Part shown: piece by piece, positions 27,455-33,857 of the stretch | Layout of the letters: each line of letters starts with the position of its first letter | Numbering within the stretch: position 1 is the first letter of the stretch | Assembly (NCBI GenBank): GCA_005793345.1 | Contig: SXSU01000106.1 | Coordinates: 1 to 64,000 of the forward strand | From: Bdellovibrionales bacterium | GTDB lineage: Bacteria; Bdellovibrionota; Bdellovibrionia; Bdellovibrionales; Bdellovibrionaceae | DNA: 64,000 nt | Reading direction: 5' to 3' | Position numbers and translations under genes: made by a program | Notes under the pieces: model-generated | Told to the model about the DNA's origin: nothing | What the model saw: only the letters and a program-made list of their open reading frames with translations | The model's database searches: none

Positions 27455-27460
27455 ATTATA
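27455..27460 (-). promoter_or_regulatory. Candidate -10 box for gspJ
   Basis: Minus-strand TATAAT twelve bases upstream of the gspJ ATG (27442). With a usual -10 to +1 distance the leader would be only about six bases, so gspJ mRNA could be nearly leaderless. No good -35 is seen (closest GGAATA at 17-base spacing). Confidence 0.35.
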
Positions 27461-27532
27461 TAGTGCTAATTAATTCTTATTCCAGCTTTAAGTTAATATT
27501 GAGCAGTGAGTTGTCACCTATTTGTTTTTTAA

Positions 27533-27672
27533 AATAACTTCTCATGCTTAAGTCTGATCGCTTCGCGATTATATCAGACATAATCATAAGCAGTTATTTT
27601 CCTGTTGTTGGGGGCGATTTTCAATCACCCCGTATTATGAAAATCCAAACTAAAGTTTGCATTTTCATAATA
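27533..27672 (+). repeat. Family A repeat, copy A3
   Basis: All three hairpins are present: AATAACTTCTCATGCTTAAG ... AATCATAAGCAGTTATT, the GGGGCGATT/AATCACCCC hairpin, and the ATTATGAAAAT / ATTTTCATAAT hairpin. It lies immediately upstream of the higBA promoter at the edge of the insert that splits the gsp genes. Confidence 0.85.
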
Positions 27673-27678
27673 AAAGTA

Positions 27679-27707
27679 TTGACAAATGTTATAAAATTTT
27701 ATAACAT
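27679..27707 (+). promoter_or_regulatory. higBA promoter with overlapping palindromic operator
   Basis: A -35 TTGACA (27679-27684) and -10 TAACAT (27702-27707) are 17 bases apart. Between and over them lies a perfect 22-bp palindrome at 27686-27707 (half-site ATGTTATAAAA), which fits autorepression by the HigA antitoxin. The predicted start of transcription is only a few bases before the toxin ATG. Confidence 0.7.
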
Positions 27708-27717
27708 CACAAACATT

Positions 27718-28050
27718 ATGAGTTTGCATTTCGCCAAACAGGTTTTAAAAGATATTCAAGCTGAAACAAAAGAAATACAAGAGAAGTTGTTAATCATGTT
27801 TCAAGCAATCGAAGAAGGGGCAAACTTAACGATGCCGGTTGCAAGGCAAATGTCAGGTTATCCAGGTCTTAAAGAACTAAGAGTTCGTGATGCTAGAGGA
27901 ATAGTTAGAGTTTTTTATTACATTCAACAAAAGGACCAAGTATTCATCCTTCATTTGTTTCGTAAAAAGACTCAGAAAACTCCTCAATTCGAAATTGAAA
28001 CGGCTATGCAACGTCTTAAACGTATGAAGGAGGGTAATAGTGGCAAATAA
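27718..28050 (+). CDS. higB: HigB-type toxin (RelE superfamily, phage Gp49-like)
   Basis: 110 residues. The fold signature of HigB/Gp49-like RelE toxins is seen: ATG 27718 gives MSLHFAKQVLKDIQAE, then MPVARQMSGYPGLKELRVRD, VRVFYYIQQKDQVFILHLF and RKKTQKTPQFEIETAMQRLK. Such toxins cut mRNA on the ribosome. ATG 27718 is preferred over a start inside the family A repeat, as the promoter lies between them. No ribosome site precedes the ATG, and the predicted transcript start is about four bases upstream, so translation may be leaderless. The antitoxin gene overlaps the end by 11 bases. The module lies on the opposite strand to the gsp genes it interrupts. Confidence 0.85.
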   Translation: MSLHFAKQVLKDIQAETKEIQEKLLIMFQAIEEGANLTMPVARQMSGYPGLKELRVRDARGIVRVFYYIQQKDQVFILHLFRKKTQKTPQFEIETAMQRLKRMKEGNSGK

Positions 28051-28336
28051 GAAAACAATAACTAGTTTTAAATCAATTGAAGATTTGGCACACAATCTCG
28101 GTTTCTCAAAAGCTGAAGCTGAAATCATAACTATGAAAGGTTCTGTAATTAGCCTTTTAGATAAAGAGCGTGAACAAAGGGGATTTAACAATACTCAATT
28201 TGCGGAGTTCTTAGGTATTCCTAAGTCCCGTTGGAGTAGTATTTTTAGTAATCCTGATAAAGTTACTCTAGATTATTTACTGACTTTAGCGGCCAGGTGC
28301 GGAACATTGTTCAAACTAACAAAAAAAGCTGCATGA
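28040..28336 (+). CDS. higA: HigA-type antitoxin (XRE family)
   Basis: 98 residues. A helix-turn-helix of the Cro/cI-like type occupies about 50-95 (NNTQFAEFLGIPKSRWSSIF, with SNPDKVTLDYLLTLAARCGT), preceded by an N-terminal toxin-neutralising part. It starts at GTG 28040 with AAGGAGGG upstream and overlaps the toxin gene by 11 bases, the usual higB-higA order. The protein should bind the toxin and repress the promoter at the 22-bp palindrome upstream of higB. Ends LFKLTKKAA. Confidence 0.85.
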   Translation: MANKKTITSFKSIEDLAHNLGFSKAEAEIITMKGSVISLLDKEREQRGFNNTQFAEFLGIPKSRWSSIFSNPDKVTLDYLLTLAARCGTLFKLTKKAA

Positions 28337-28390
28337 TTAAGTGTTACGCAGTACTTTATCATACTAAAAAATTATTAAATAGAGGTGGTT

Positions 28391-28774
28391 ATGTTAAGTA
28401 AAAGCAAAAAAAATTTAGTGGTATTGATTTTATATGTAATGAATTGCAATTTTTTATTTTTTTCAGGAGCGAAAGCGTCTGAGACAGCTAAAGGAATAAA
28501 AAAAGATGTAGTGGCATTTAAAACTGAAATGAATCAAAAATTAATTGAGATAGAAAAAGAATTAGAAGAGTTAAAAAGCAAAGCCAAAACAAAATCCAAT
28601 CAAATTCAAGAAAAAGCAATAAAAGAACTTGAAGAGAATAAAATAAAACTTAGATCAGAATTGGATGATGTTGAAGACGCAGCAAAATCTAATTGGAAGC
28701 AATTTAAATTAAATTTTTCTGAATCTTTGAATAATTTAAATTCAAAAATTCAAAAATCTTTAAAAGATGAATAA
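28391..28774 (+). CDS. Exported coiled-coil protein in the gsp insert
   Basis: 127 residues: an N-terminal hydrophobic signal (LVVLILYVMNCNFLFFSGAK, cut near AKASETA) and a long Lys/Glu/Asn-rich coiled coil (about 35-125; KLIEIEKELEELKSKAKTKS). I do not recognise a family; it looks like a small periplasmic helical protein. The Cys in the signal region (MNCNFLF) is not in a clear lipobox. ATG 28391 follows GAGGTGGTT. It lies 54 bases after higA on the same strand and ends nine bases from the stop of gspI (tail to tail). It could have moved in with the HigBA module. Confidence 0.55.
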   Translation: MLSKSKKNLVVLILYVMNCNFLFFSGAKASETAKGIKKDVVAFKTEMNQKLIEIEKELEELKSKAKTKSNQIQEKAIKELEENKIKLRSELDDVEDAAKSNWKQFKLNFSESLNNLNSKIQKSLKDE

Positions 28775-28783
28775 ATTTTTAAT

Positions 28784-29299
28784 CTATAAACTCATATTAA
28801 ATTGTTTATTATAATCTACAAAATATGTGACAACACTAAACTCTTTTGTTTTTTTATTGTCTGTTACAATAATTGTGAGAGTGACCTCTTTTATGCTTTC
28901 GCCAAAATGTTCAAACATTTTTTTTACAACCATTTCAGTCATGGGGTCAGCACCCTCTTTTCGACTAGATAGAGCTTCAGAAATATTTGGGAACTCCATT
29001 TCTTTTGATTTCATTTTCCATTTAAATTGAGGATATTCTTTTCCAAAATCTTCGGCGCGCTCTTCGGGTATTTCAGTCAGGGGTTTATCACGATATTCTA
29101 ATTCGAGCTCTGTCATTTTTCGTTGAAGGAGTTGTGCCACATCATAATTCATTTTCGATTTACGCAGGGACATGAAGCTCCCTGTCCAGGCATTAGAGAG
29201 TAATATAATTGCGGAGGCAATTATTCCTAATGCAAGTAAGGTTTCAAGGAGTGTGAATCCAGATGTTTGTATAATTCTTTTTTTAATGCGAAAATCCAT
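28784..29299 (-). CDS. gspI: Type II secretion minor pseudopilin GspI
   Basis: 171 residues. A class III prepilin signal (TSGFTLLETLLALGIIASAI, with cleavage after Gly and Glu at +5) follows a 13-residue basic leader. The rest has the small GspI/PulI-type globular domain (YDVAQLLQRKMTELELEYRD ... EVTLTIIVTDNKKTKEFSVV). GspI forms the tip complex with GspJ and GspK. It follows gspH after about 50 bases. The gene that should follow, gspJ, is displaced by the HigBA insert, so gspI now ends the gspGHI transcript. Confidence 0.85.
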   Translation of the reverse strand: MDFRIKKRIIQTSGFTLLETLLALGIIASAIILLSNAWTGSFMSLRKSKMNYDVAQLLQRKMTELELEYRDKPLTEIPEERAEDFGKEYPQFKWKMKSKEMEFPNISEALSSRKEGADPMTEMVVKKMFEHFGESIKEVTLTIIVTDNKKTKEFSVVTYFVDYNKQFNMSL

Positions 29300-29348
29300 C
29301 TTTTAAAGAATTCCATAATTTACTTTGATAGTACAACTTTTTTATTTT

Positions 29349-29948
29349 TTAATAAAAATCTTTTAGAGCCTTTGCTTCTGTAAAAATTTGAGATTGGGTG
29401 GCATGGGGAGAAATATAAATACTCCAGATTGAAGTCTTTGCCGCATTTTTATTACCGATCTGAATAATCGCCTCTTCTGATATACCTTGAGGAAAAAAAT
29501 AAATATAATGTAAGCCTTCAAGCTCATCATTTTTTTGAACAGCAGATTCAATGGAAACAAATTTCCATTCGGGGGGGAGTTCATTTGGCTTCTTAATTAT
29601 TTCAGGCGCATTGGCAAAATCGGAAGGAGATTTTCCTTCTTTATCTTTGCTATCAAATTTTTTAGAATTTTCTTTTTCATTGGGATCTATTAATGTTGGC
29701 TTAGATGAACCTTCCACCCAATACTTTTGATTTTTTTCATCAATTTGAATTACTAATCTGTAAGTTTGATTATTTAGTTTAGCGTAAGATCTGCTTTTTT
29801 TTATTACTGCAGTTAATTTTCGAACAGATGTTTTTAGATTTTCACTTCGATTAAATTTTCGAATACCAATTGAAGCCACCACGCCAATGATGGCTAATAC
29901 AATTAAAATTTCAATTAAGGTAAAGCCTTTATTTTTCCTCTTCATCAA
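29349..29948 (-). CDS. gspH: Type II secretion minor pseudopilin GspH
   Basis: 199 residues. A class III prepilin signal (KNKGFTLIEILIVLAIIGVV) and the GspH/FimT-type domain (LKTSVRKLTAVIKKSRSYAK; TYRLVIQIDEKNQKYWVEGS). The linker region 90-120 is rich in K, D, S and P. Compared with enterobacterial GspH it is longer. Its start overlaps the gspG stop by 20 bases, so the two are coupled; gspI follows after 49 bases. Confidence 0.8.
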   Translation of the reverse strand: MMKRKNKGFTLIEILIVLAIIGVVASIGIRKFNRSENLKTSVRKLTAVIKKSRSYAKLNNQTYRLVIQIDEKNQKYWVEGSSKPTLIDPNEKENSKKFDSKDKEGKSPSDFANAPEIIKKPNELPPEWKFVSIESAVQKNDELEGLHYIYFFPQGISEEAIIQIGNKNAAKTSIWSIYISPHATQSQIFTEAKALKDFY

Positions 29949-30354
29949 ATACTATATCTTTATCGTTTTTGCTTCCACCTTCGCGACCATCTTTGCCTAA
30001 ACTTTTAAGTGAGAAAGATGCTCCGTCGGGTTCATATACAAATGGTTTTCCCCAAGCATCATTAACTTGATCTTTTTTAATATAGGGTTCTGGTCCCCAA
30101 TTAGAACAATCATCTGAAGCGGTAATCAAACCATCTAAAGCACCTGGCATTTTATTGCAATCAGCATAATGTAATTGTAGAGCTTGGGCGACGTTATTGA
30201 GTCGAATTTTTGTTTCACGGACTTTTGCTTTTTGAAATCGTTCCATAACTTGGCTACCAATTACTCCCATAACGGTTCCGATAATTGCTAACACAATTAG
30301 AATTTCAATTAGAGTCATACCTTTTGAGTTCATTTTCTTAAGTTGCTTAAACAT
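29929..30354 (-). CDS. gspG: Type II secretion major pseudopilin GspG
   Basis: 141 residues, the standard length. A class III prepilin signal (NSKGMTLIEILIVLAIIGTV; cut after Gly, N-methyl-Met, Glu +5) and the major-pseudopilin domain: ETKIRLNNVAQALQLHYADC, then DAWGKPFVYEPDGASFSLKS and the GKDGREGG(S)KNDKDI calcium-site segment. It forms the shaft of the pseudopilus that pushes substrates through GspD. It is the first gene of gspGHI; about 160 bases separate it from the LuxR gene upstream. The N-terminal M may be at 30354 or 24 bases inside. The usual gspC-F genes are not next to it. Confidence 0.9.
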   Translation of the reverse strand: MFKQLKKMNSKGMTLIEILIVLAIIGTVMGVIGSQVMERFQKAKVRETKIRLNNVAQALQLHYADCNKMPGALDGLITASDDCSNWGPEPYIKKDQVNDAWGKPFVYEPDGASFSLKSLGKDGREGGSKNDKDIVFDEEEK

Positions 30355-30514
30355 AGTTGAGTTCCTTTTTTTACCCGTTATTGATTGAATTTTCGGGTAC
30401 TATTAAAGTATATCCTACGTAATGTACTCTCAAAAAGTCAATACAAAGAGATTTAAGACAGAATAAGTAAGATTTTGTGACCTTTTCCGTCTATGTGTAC
30501 AAAAGATGAAAATT

Positions 30515-31114
30515 TTAAAATCGTTTTTGTAATAAATCTTCAAGAAAAAAAGCTGACAACTCCGAGCGTCCATGGAGCCCTGATTTATTGTAAACGTTAG
30601 TCGCTTGAGCTCGAGCTGTTTTTTCAGCGACGTTTCGAATTGAGGCAATTTCTTTTAAACTCAATCCCTTTAAAATTAGCAATGCAATTTCTTTTTCAGC
30701 ATTAGTAAAAGACCACTTTTCAAATTGCTTATCAATGCTGTCGGAGAGACCTTCGGTGTATTTTTTTGTTTCCTCTTTCCAATTTTTGATTTCAATTTCA
30801 ACTTGTACGCGTTGTTCTTTAGAAATTTTTAAGGCTTCTTGTGTCTCTTCCAATTGGTGTTGTACGGCGAATAACTCTTGTGATTTATGATCAAGTTGAG
30901 ACTTAGTTTTATTAGATAAAATATAGAAAAATATAATTCCTAAAAAAGACAAAACTCCAATACCGACCTCAATAAATAAGTGAAGACCCTTCAACTGTTC
31001 CGTTGGATCTGACAGTAAATCTCCAATCACAAATAAGAAAACAAAAATTAAAAAAAATATAATACCCCATTGTTCAATCGTTTTGGGAACTTTTTGTTTA
31101 GTCGTCATCTCCAT
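30515..31114 (-). CDS. Membrane-anchored LuxR-type regulator
   Basis: 199 residues. Two transmembrane helices near the N-terminus (about 17-33, GIIFFLIFVFLFVIGDL, and 46-66, FIEVGIGVLSFLGIIFFYIL), a coiled coil at about 70-120 (HKSQELFAVQHQLEETQEAL), and a C-terminal LuxR/GerE helix-turn-helix (about 135-190: FTNAEKEIALLILKGLSLKE, then ASIRNVAEKTARAQATNVYN). The regulator thus sits in the inner membrane with its DNA-binding domain in the cytoplasm and no separate sensor domain. It overlaps the cytochrome b561 gene by 17 bases and probably responds to or controls that system. The DNA target is not seen. Confidence 0.75.
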   Translation of the reverse strand: MEMTTKQKVPKTIEQWGIIFFLIFVFLFVIGDLLSDPTEQLKGLHLFIEVGIGVLSFLGIIFFYILSNKTKSQLDHKSQELFAVQHQLEETQEALKISKEQRVQVEIEIKNWKEETKKYTEGLSDSIDKQFEKWSFTNAEKEIALLILKGLSLKEIASIRNVAEKTARAQATNVYNKSGLHGRSELSAFFLEDLLQKRF

Positions 31115-31949
31115 CTTTATCTAACTCTCCTGATTCATCTTCAGCATTCGGAATATTTTGAATATCATAGGTTTTATTCTTTTGATCAAGAGTATTATTT
31201 GAAGAATTATTTAAACTTTCATTATCGTCATCTTCATTACCATTTTCGTTGTCTTCAGCACCTCCTTCATTTTCTTCAGCTTCACCCACTTGATAAGTCC
31301 ACTGTGTGCCTGGAGCGGTGAATATTGCAGAATTTCTGTCGAAACCTTTTATAAAATAACCCCATCCAAATCCAACAAATCCAATCATTAATAAGGCTGG
31401 GAAATAATGATGTTTTTTTATTGCAGAATTGGAATCGCCAGTTTTTGTACCATTTATCATTGATAGTAAGTAAGATTCTTTATGCATTACTGATGCAAGT
31501 AATACACCTGCGATATGAACTCCAACTAGCACCATTATTACAATTGGTAATGACTCATGTAGCTCCTCAAAAAGTTCTGATTTTGTTATTAATATTCCAC
31601 TTAAAACTGTAAAAGCAGCAATGCCCATAATAGCAAGAGTAGTGTATGAACCAGCGGGATTGTGACCTGAATAATATTTTCCTTTTCCAGTTAACAGTGA
31701 AGTAAAATAATTTATTAATTCCTTGGGGCTAAATAAAAATTCTGACCATCGCGAATGTTGACTTCCAACAAATCCCCACACAAGTCGCCAAATTAATAAT
31801 AAAGAAGCAAGAATAGCAAATACAACATGTAAATAGAACAGTGGGGTTTCTTTTTCGGCAAATTCTGCTATTAAAAAAGAAGATAAAATTGAACCGGCAA
31901 ACAACCAGTGAAATAATCTTGTTGGTAAATCCCAAATTAATACTTTCAT
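31098..31949 (-). CDS. Cytochrome b561-family membrane protein with acidic tail
   Basis: 283 residues. The start MKVLIWDLPTRLFHWLFAGS is typical of the diheme cytochrome b561/NapC-associated family (PF01292), with four or five transmembrane helices and candidate haem-ligand His residues in FHWLFAG, FYLHVVFAI and VGVHIAGVLL. The last 70 residues are a very acidic, Asn-rich tail (EENEGGAEDNENGNEDDDNE) outside the family. Such proteins shuttle electrons across the membrane, often with a c-type cytochrome or a PepSY partner. ATG 31949 is chosen because AAAGGA precedes it; the frame extends 69 bases further upstream without a ribosome site. The PepSY gene upstream is a natural partner, though a repeat (A4) lies between them. 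Confidence 0.75.
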   Translation of the reverse strand: MKVLIWDLPTRLFHWLFAGSILSSFLIAEFAEKETPLFYLHVVFAILASLLLIWRLVWGFVGSQHSRWSEFLFSPKELINYFTSLLTGKGKYYSGHNPAGSYTTLAIMGIAAFTVLSGILITKSELFEELHESLPIVIMVLVGVHIAGVLLASVMHKESYLLSMINGTKTGDSNSAIKKHHYFPALLMIGFVGFGWGYFIKGFDRNSAIFTAPGTQWTYQVGEAEENEGGAEDNENGNEDDDNESLNNSSNNTLDQKNKTYDIQNIPNAEDESGELDKDGDDD

Positions 31950-31995
31950 AAAAAATCCTTTATTAGCATAACCCAGAGTAGTAATTTCCATGATT

Positions 31996-32204
31996 GATTG
32001 GGGTGATTTTTGAATCACTCCGTATTATGAAAACACAAACTAAAGTTTGTATTTTCATAATAACTGCTCATGATTAAGTCTGATTGCTTCGCGATTTTAT
32101 CAGACAAAATCACGAGCAGTTATTCTCTTGTTTGTTGGGGGCGATTTTCAATCACCCCGTATTATGAAAATCCAAACTAAAGTTTGTATTTTCATAATAA
32201 CTAC
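31996..32204 (+). repeat. Family A repeat, copy A4 (double unit)
   Basis: Two units in the same direction share one hairpin: a first GGGTGATTTTTGAATCACTCC hairpin quoted in part, an ATTATGAAAA...ATTTTCATAAT hairpin, a complete hairpin 1 (AATAACTGCTCATGATTAAG ... AATCACGAGCAGTTATT), then the linker, hairpin 2 and a second hairpin 3. This is the most complete copy and defines the unit. Confidence 0.85.
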
Positions 32205-32282
32205 TCTGGATTAAATTTTTCTTTCAGAGAGTGAATTGTTAATATAAATTAACTATCCAGATGCAAATAAGAAAATTTAAAC

Positions 32283-32579
32283 TTACTCTTCATCACATGA
32301 TTTTTTTTCGCCAGTTTCAGGATTATAAAAACATTCAAAACCTTTGCCGTCTTTATCTTTTCCATAAACTTCGTAACATCCATACTTAGCTAATTTTTTT
32401 ACTTTTTTAATTGTCATTCCTGGTTCTTTGGCTAATAAGTCCTCTTTAAATTTGTCTACACTCTTCCAAGCTACATCAGCTTCTTTTTTATCAATACAAT
32501 TTGTACTCGGTGACCCTGCTAATCCAATGGAACCTGCTGTTAATGTACTTAAAACTATGGCCGTAATTGTTTTTTTCAT
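32283..32579 (-). CDS. Small exported PepSY-domain protein
   Basis: 98 residues. A signal peptide (MKKTITAIVLSTLTAGSIGL, cut near AGS) and one PepSY-like domain (DVAWKSVDKFKEDLLAKEPG; GCYEVYGKDKDGKGFECFYN). Four Cys (in TNCID, YGCYE, FECFY, KSCDEE) may form two disulfides in the periplasm. PepSY domains often accompany cytochrome b-type membrane proteins or regulate secreted proteins. The cytochrome b561 gene lies about 330 bases downstream in the same direction, across repeat A4. GGAGGCCATTTT precedes the ATG. Confidence 0.75.
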   Translation of the reverse strand: MKKTITAIVLSTLTAGSIGLAGSPSTNCIDKKEADVAWKSVDKFKEDLLAKEPGMTIKKVKKLAKYGCYEVYGKDKDGKGFECFYNPETGEKKSCDEE

Positions 32580-32721
32580 AAAATGGCCTCCTTTTCTAAA
32601 AAAAGAATGCGCCTTTTTTTGAGAAAAGCAAATTGGATCTTTGCTCTTGGGACAACTAGTTGAATTTATTAGTTAAGTTTTTATTTCTGCGGCATATGTC
32701 CTACAGGTAAGTATATTTCTT

Positions 32722-32871
32722 TTAGTTCCAGCTCCTTGCTTTAGCGCTTTTTTCTGGAGCTTCGTCGCCATGCCTCAATAAATAATAAAATTGCTCATTT
32801 TTAAACTCAATTCTCAATTTATGACCACAACGAGTATAGATTTGGTGATGTAAATTATGTTTCATTTTCAT
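32722..32871 (-). CDS. Possible 49-residue protein
   Basis: A short frame, MKMKHNLHHQIYTRCGHKLR at its start and EAPEKSAKARSWN at its end, with AGGAA four bases upstream of the ATG at 32871 and a TAA stop at 32722. Composition (H, R, C, aromatic residues) is not low-complexity, and a pair of dyad repeats lies just upstream, so a real small gene or a remnant of a longer one is possible. No family recognised. Confidence 0.4.
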   Translation of the reverse strand: MKMKHNLHHQIYTRCGHKLRIEFKNEQFYYLLRHGDEAPEKSAKARSWN

Positions 32872-32880
32872 TTCCTAAGA

Positions 32881-32922
32881 ATAGAAGGTCAACCTTCTAA
32901 AAATAGAAGGCTAACCTTCTAA
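32881..32922. promoter_or_regulatory. Two tandem dyads, candidate operator
   Basis: Two near-identical inverted repeats in tandem, ATAGAAGGTCAACCTTCTA and ATAGAAGGCTAACCTTCTA, spaced by AAA. They lie ten bases upstream of the 49-residue frame on the minus strand. Two phased dyads of one type suggest binding of a regulator dimer pair. Confidence 0.5.
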
Positions 32923-33068
32923 ATTCATCCCACCAAATTTGGAATGGTATCATATATTTTATAAGGGCAAAGTTTATACCTGCTTTAACTCGAAATTAAA
33001 ATCAAAGGGGAATTGGATTTTTATGAAAATACAATTAGTTATGAATATACTCAAATTAAGCTTTACAT

Positions 33069-33087
33069 GTACAGTAATATGCTGTAC
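33069..33087. promoter_or_regulatory. Dyad upstream of the second toxin-antitoxin module
   Basis: An inverted repeat GTACAG-N7-CTGTAC surrounds a TAATAT that could be the -10 of the toxin-antitoxin promoter, 25 bases before the toxin ATG. An operator for the XRE antitoxin is plausible. Confidence 0.5.
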
Positions 33088-33111
33088 TACTTAGTTATTG
33101 TGGAGATCTGA

Positions 33112-33393
33112 ATGGTTTCAAAGGTATGGATCACTAAATTCGCTGAAAAGCAGTTACGTAAGCTGCCAAAGAATATTGTTTCAGCCTTCCATGTTTGGGT
33201 ACAATCTGTTGAAATTGATGGAATTATTAAAACTAGAAAAGTTTTAGGTTATCACGATGAACCTTTAAAAGGTGATCGAAAAGGTCAAAGATCAGTGCGA
33301 TTGAACAAAGCATATAGAATCATTTATGAAGAAACAAAATCAGGAAATCTAGTAATGGTTGCAGTTCAGGAGATTAATAAACATGAGTATTAG
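33112..33393 (+). CDS. RelE/HigB-type toxin
   Basis: 93 residues of the RelE/ParE superfamily, distinct from the toxin at 27.7 kb. Seen are KVWITKFAEKQLRKLPKNIV, then LKGDRKGQRSVRLNKAYRII and YEETKSGNLVMVAVQEINKH, the pattern of HigB-type ribosome-dependent mRNA endonucleases ending in EINKHEY. ATG 33112 follows GGAGATCTGA. The antitoxin gene starts 11 bases before its stop. The module stands between the small gene upstream and a family A repeat downstream. Confidence 0.85.
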   Translation: MVSKVWITKFAEKQLRKLPKNIVSAFHVWVQSVEIDGIIKTRKVLGYHDEPLKGDRKGQRSVRLNKAYRIIYEETKSGNLVMVAVQEINKHEY

Positions 33394-33688
33394 AGAAGTT
33401 AGCGCAATTTTAGGAAAAATCAATGGCCCGATTTCTTTCGCTACCTATTTGTTAGGAGTTAGAACTACTTTAGATATGTCACAGGTTGAAATGGCAAAAA
33501 AACTTGGAATCACAAAAGCTGCTTTATGTGAAATTGAAAAGGGTAGAACTTTTGTTAGTCCATCGACAGCAGTTCGTTATGCGAAAAAGTTAGGGTTTTC
33601 AATTACTGTGGCATTAGAGGCCTGTATCCAAGATCAACTCAGAAAAGCTAATATTAAAAAAAGAGTTCGTATTGAAGATATTGCCTGA
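33383..33688 (+). CDS. HigA-type XRE antitoxin
   Basis: 101 residues. A Cro/cI helix-turn-helix at about 25-80 (DMSQVEMAKKLGITKAALCE, then IEKGRTFVSPSTAVRYAKKL), with a short C-terminal tail. ATG 33383 is chosen because CAGGAGATTAATAAAC precedes it; the open frame extends 24 bases further but into the toxin gene. It overlaps the toxin stop by 11 bases, so translation is coupled. Expected to neutralise the RelE-type toxin and repress the shared promoter at the dyad 33069-33087. Confidence 0.85.
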   Translation: MSIREVSAILGKINGPISFATYLLGVRTTLDMSQVEMAKKLGITKAALCEIEKGRTFVSPSTAVRYAKKLGFSITVALEACIQDQLRKANIKKRVRIEDIA

Positions 33689-33790
33689 TGGCAATACTGT
33701 TTTAAAAAGTATTTATTCAGATTGCAGAATATGGAGATCTCCATGCTTAATGAGGTTCAAACAAAATATTCATATCAGAAAAAATACAAG

Positions 33791-33857
33791 TTAAGTATTT
33801 CGTGATTAAGTCTGATATAATCGAGATGCGATCAGACTTAAGCATGAGCTGTTATTT
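33791..33857. repeat. Family A repeat, copy A5 (hairpin 1 only)
   Basis: Only the first hairpin is present, with a shortened loop: AAGTATTTCGTGATTAAG ... ATCAGACTTAAGCATGAGC and GTTATTT. It lies directly downstream of the CoA-transferase gene (minus strand). Confidence 0.75.

Noticed and set aside
27544-27717. Upstream extension of the higB frame
   Set aside because: The extension is translated family A repeat and lies before the promoter; ATG 27718 gives the normal HigB length.
30361-30400. Terminator hairpin upstream of gspG
   Set aside because: The ACCCG/CGGGT stem has no T tract on the side needed for either strand; it may be a leader stem only.
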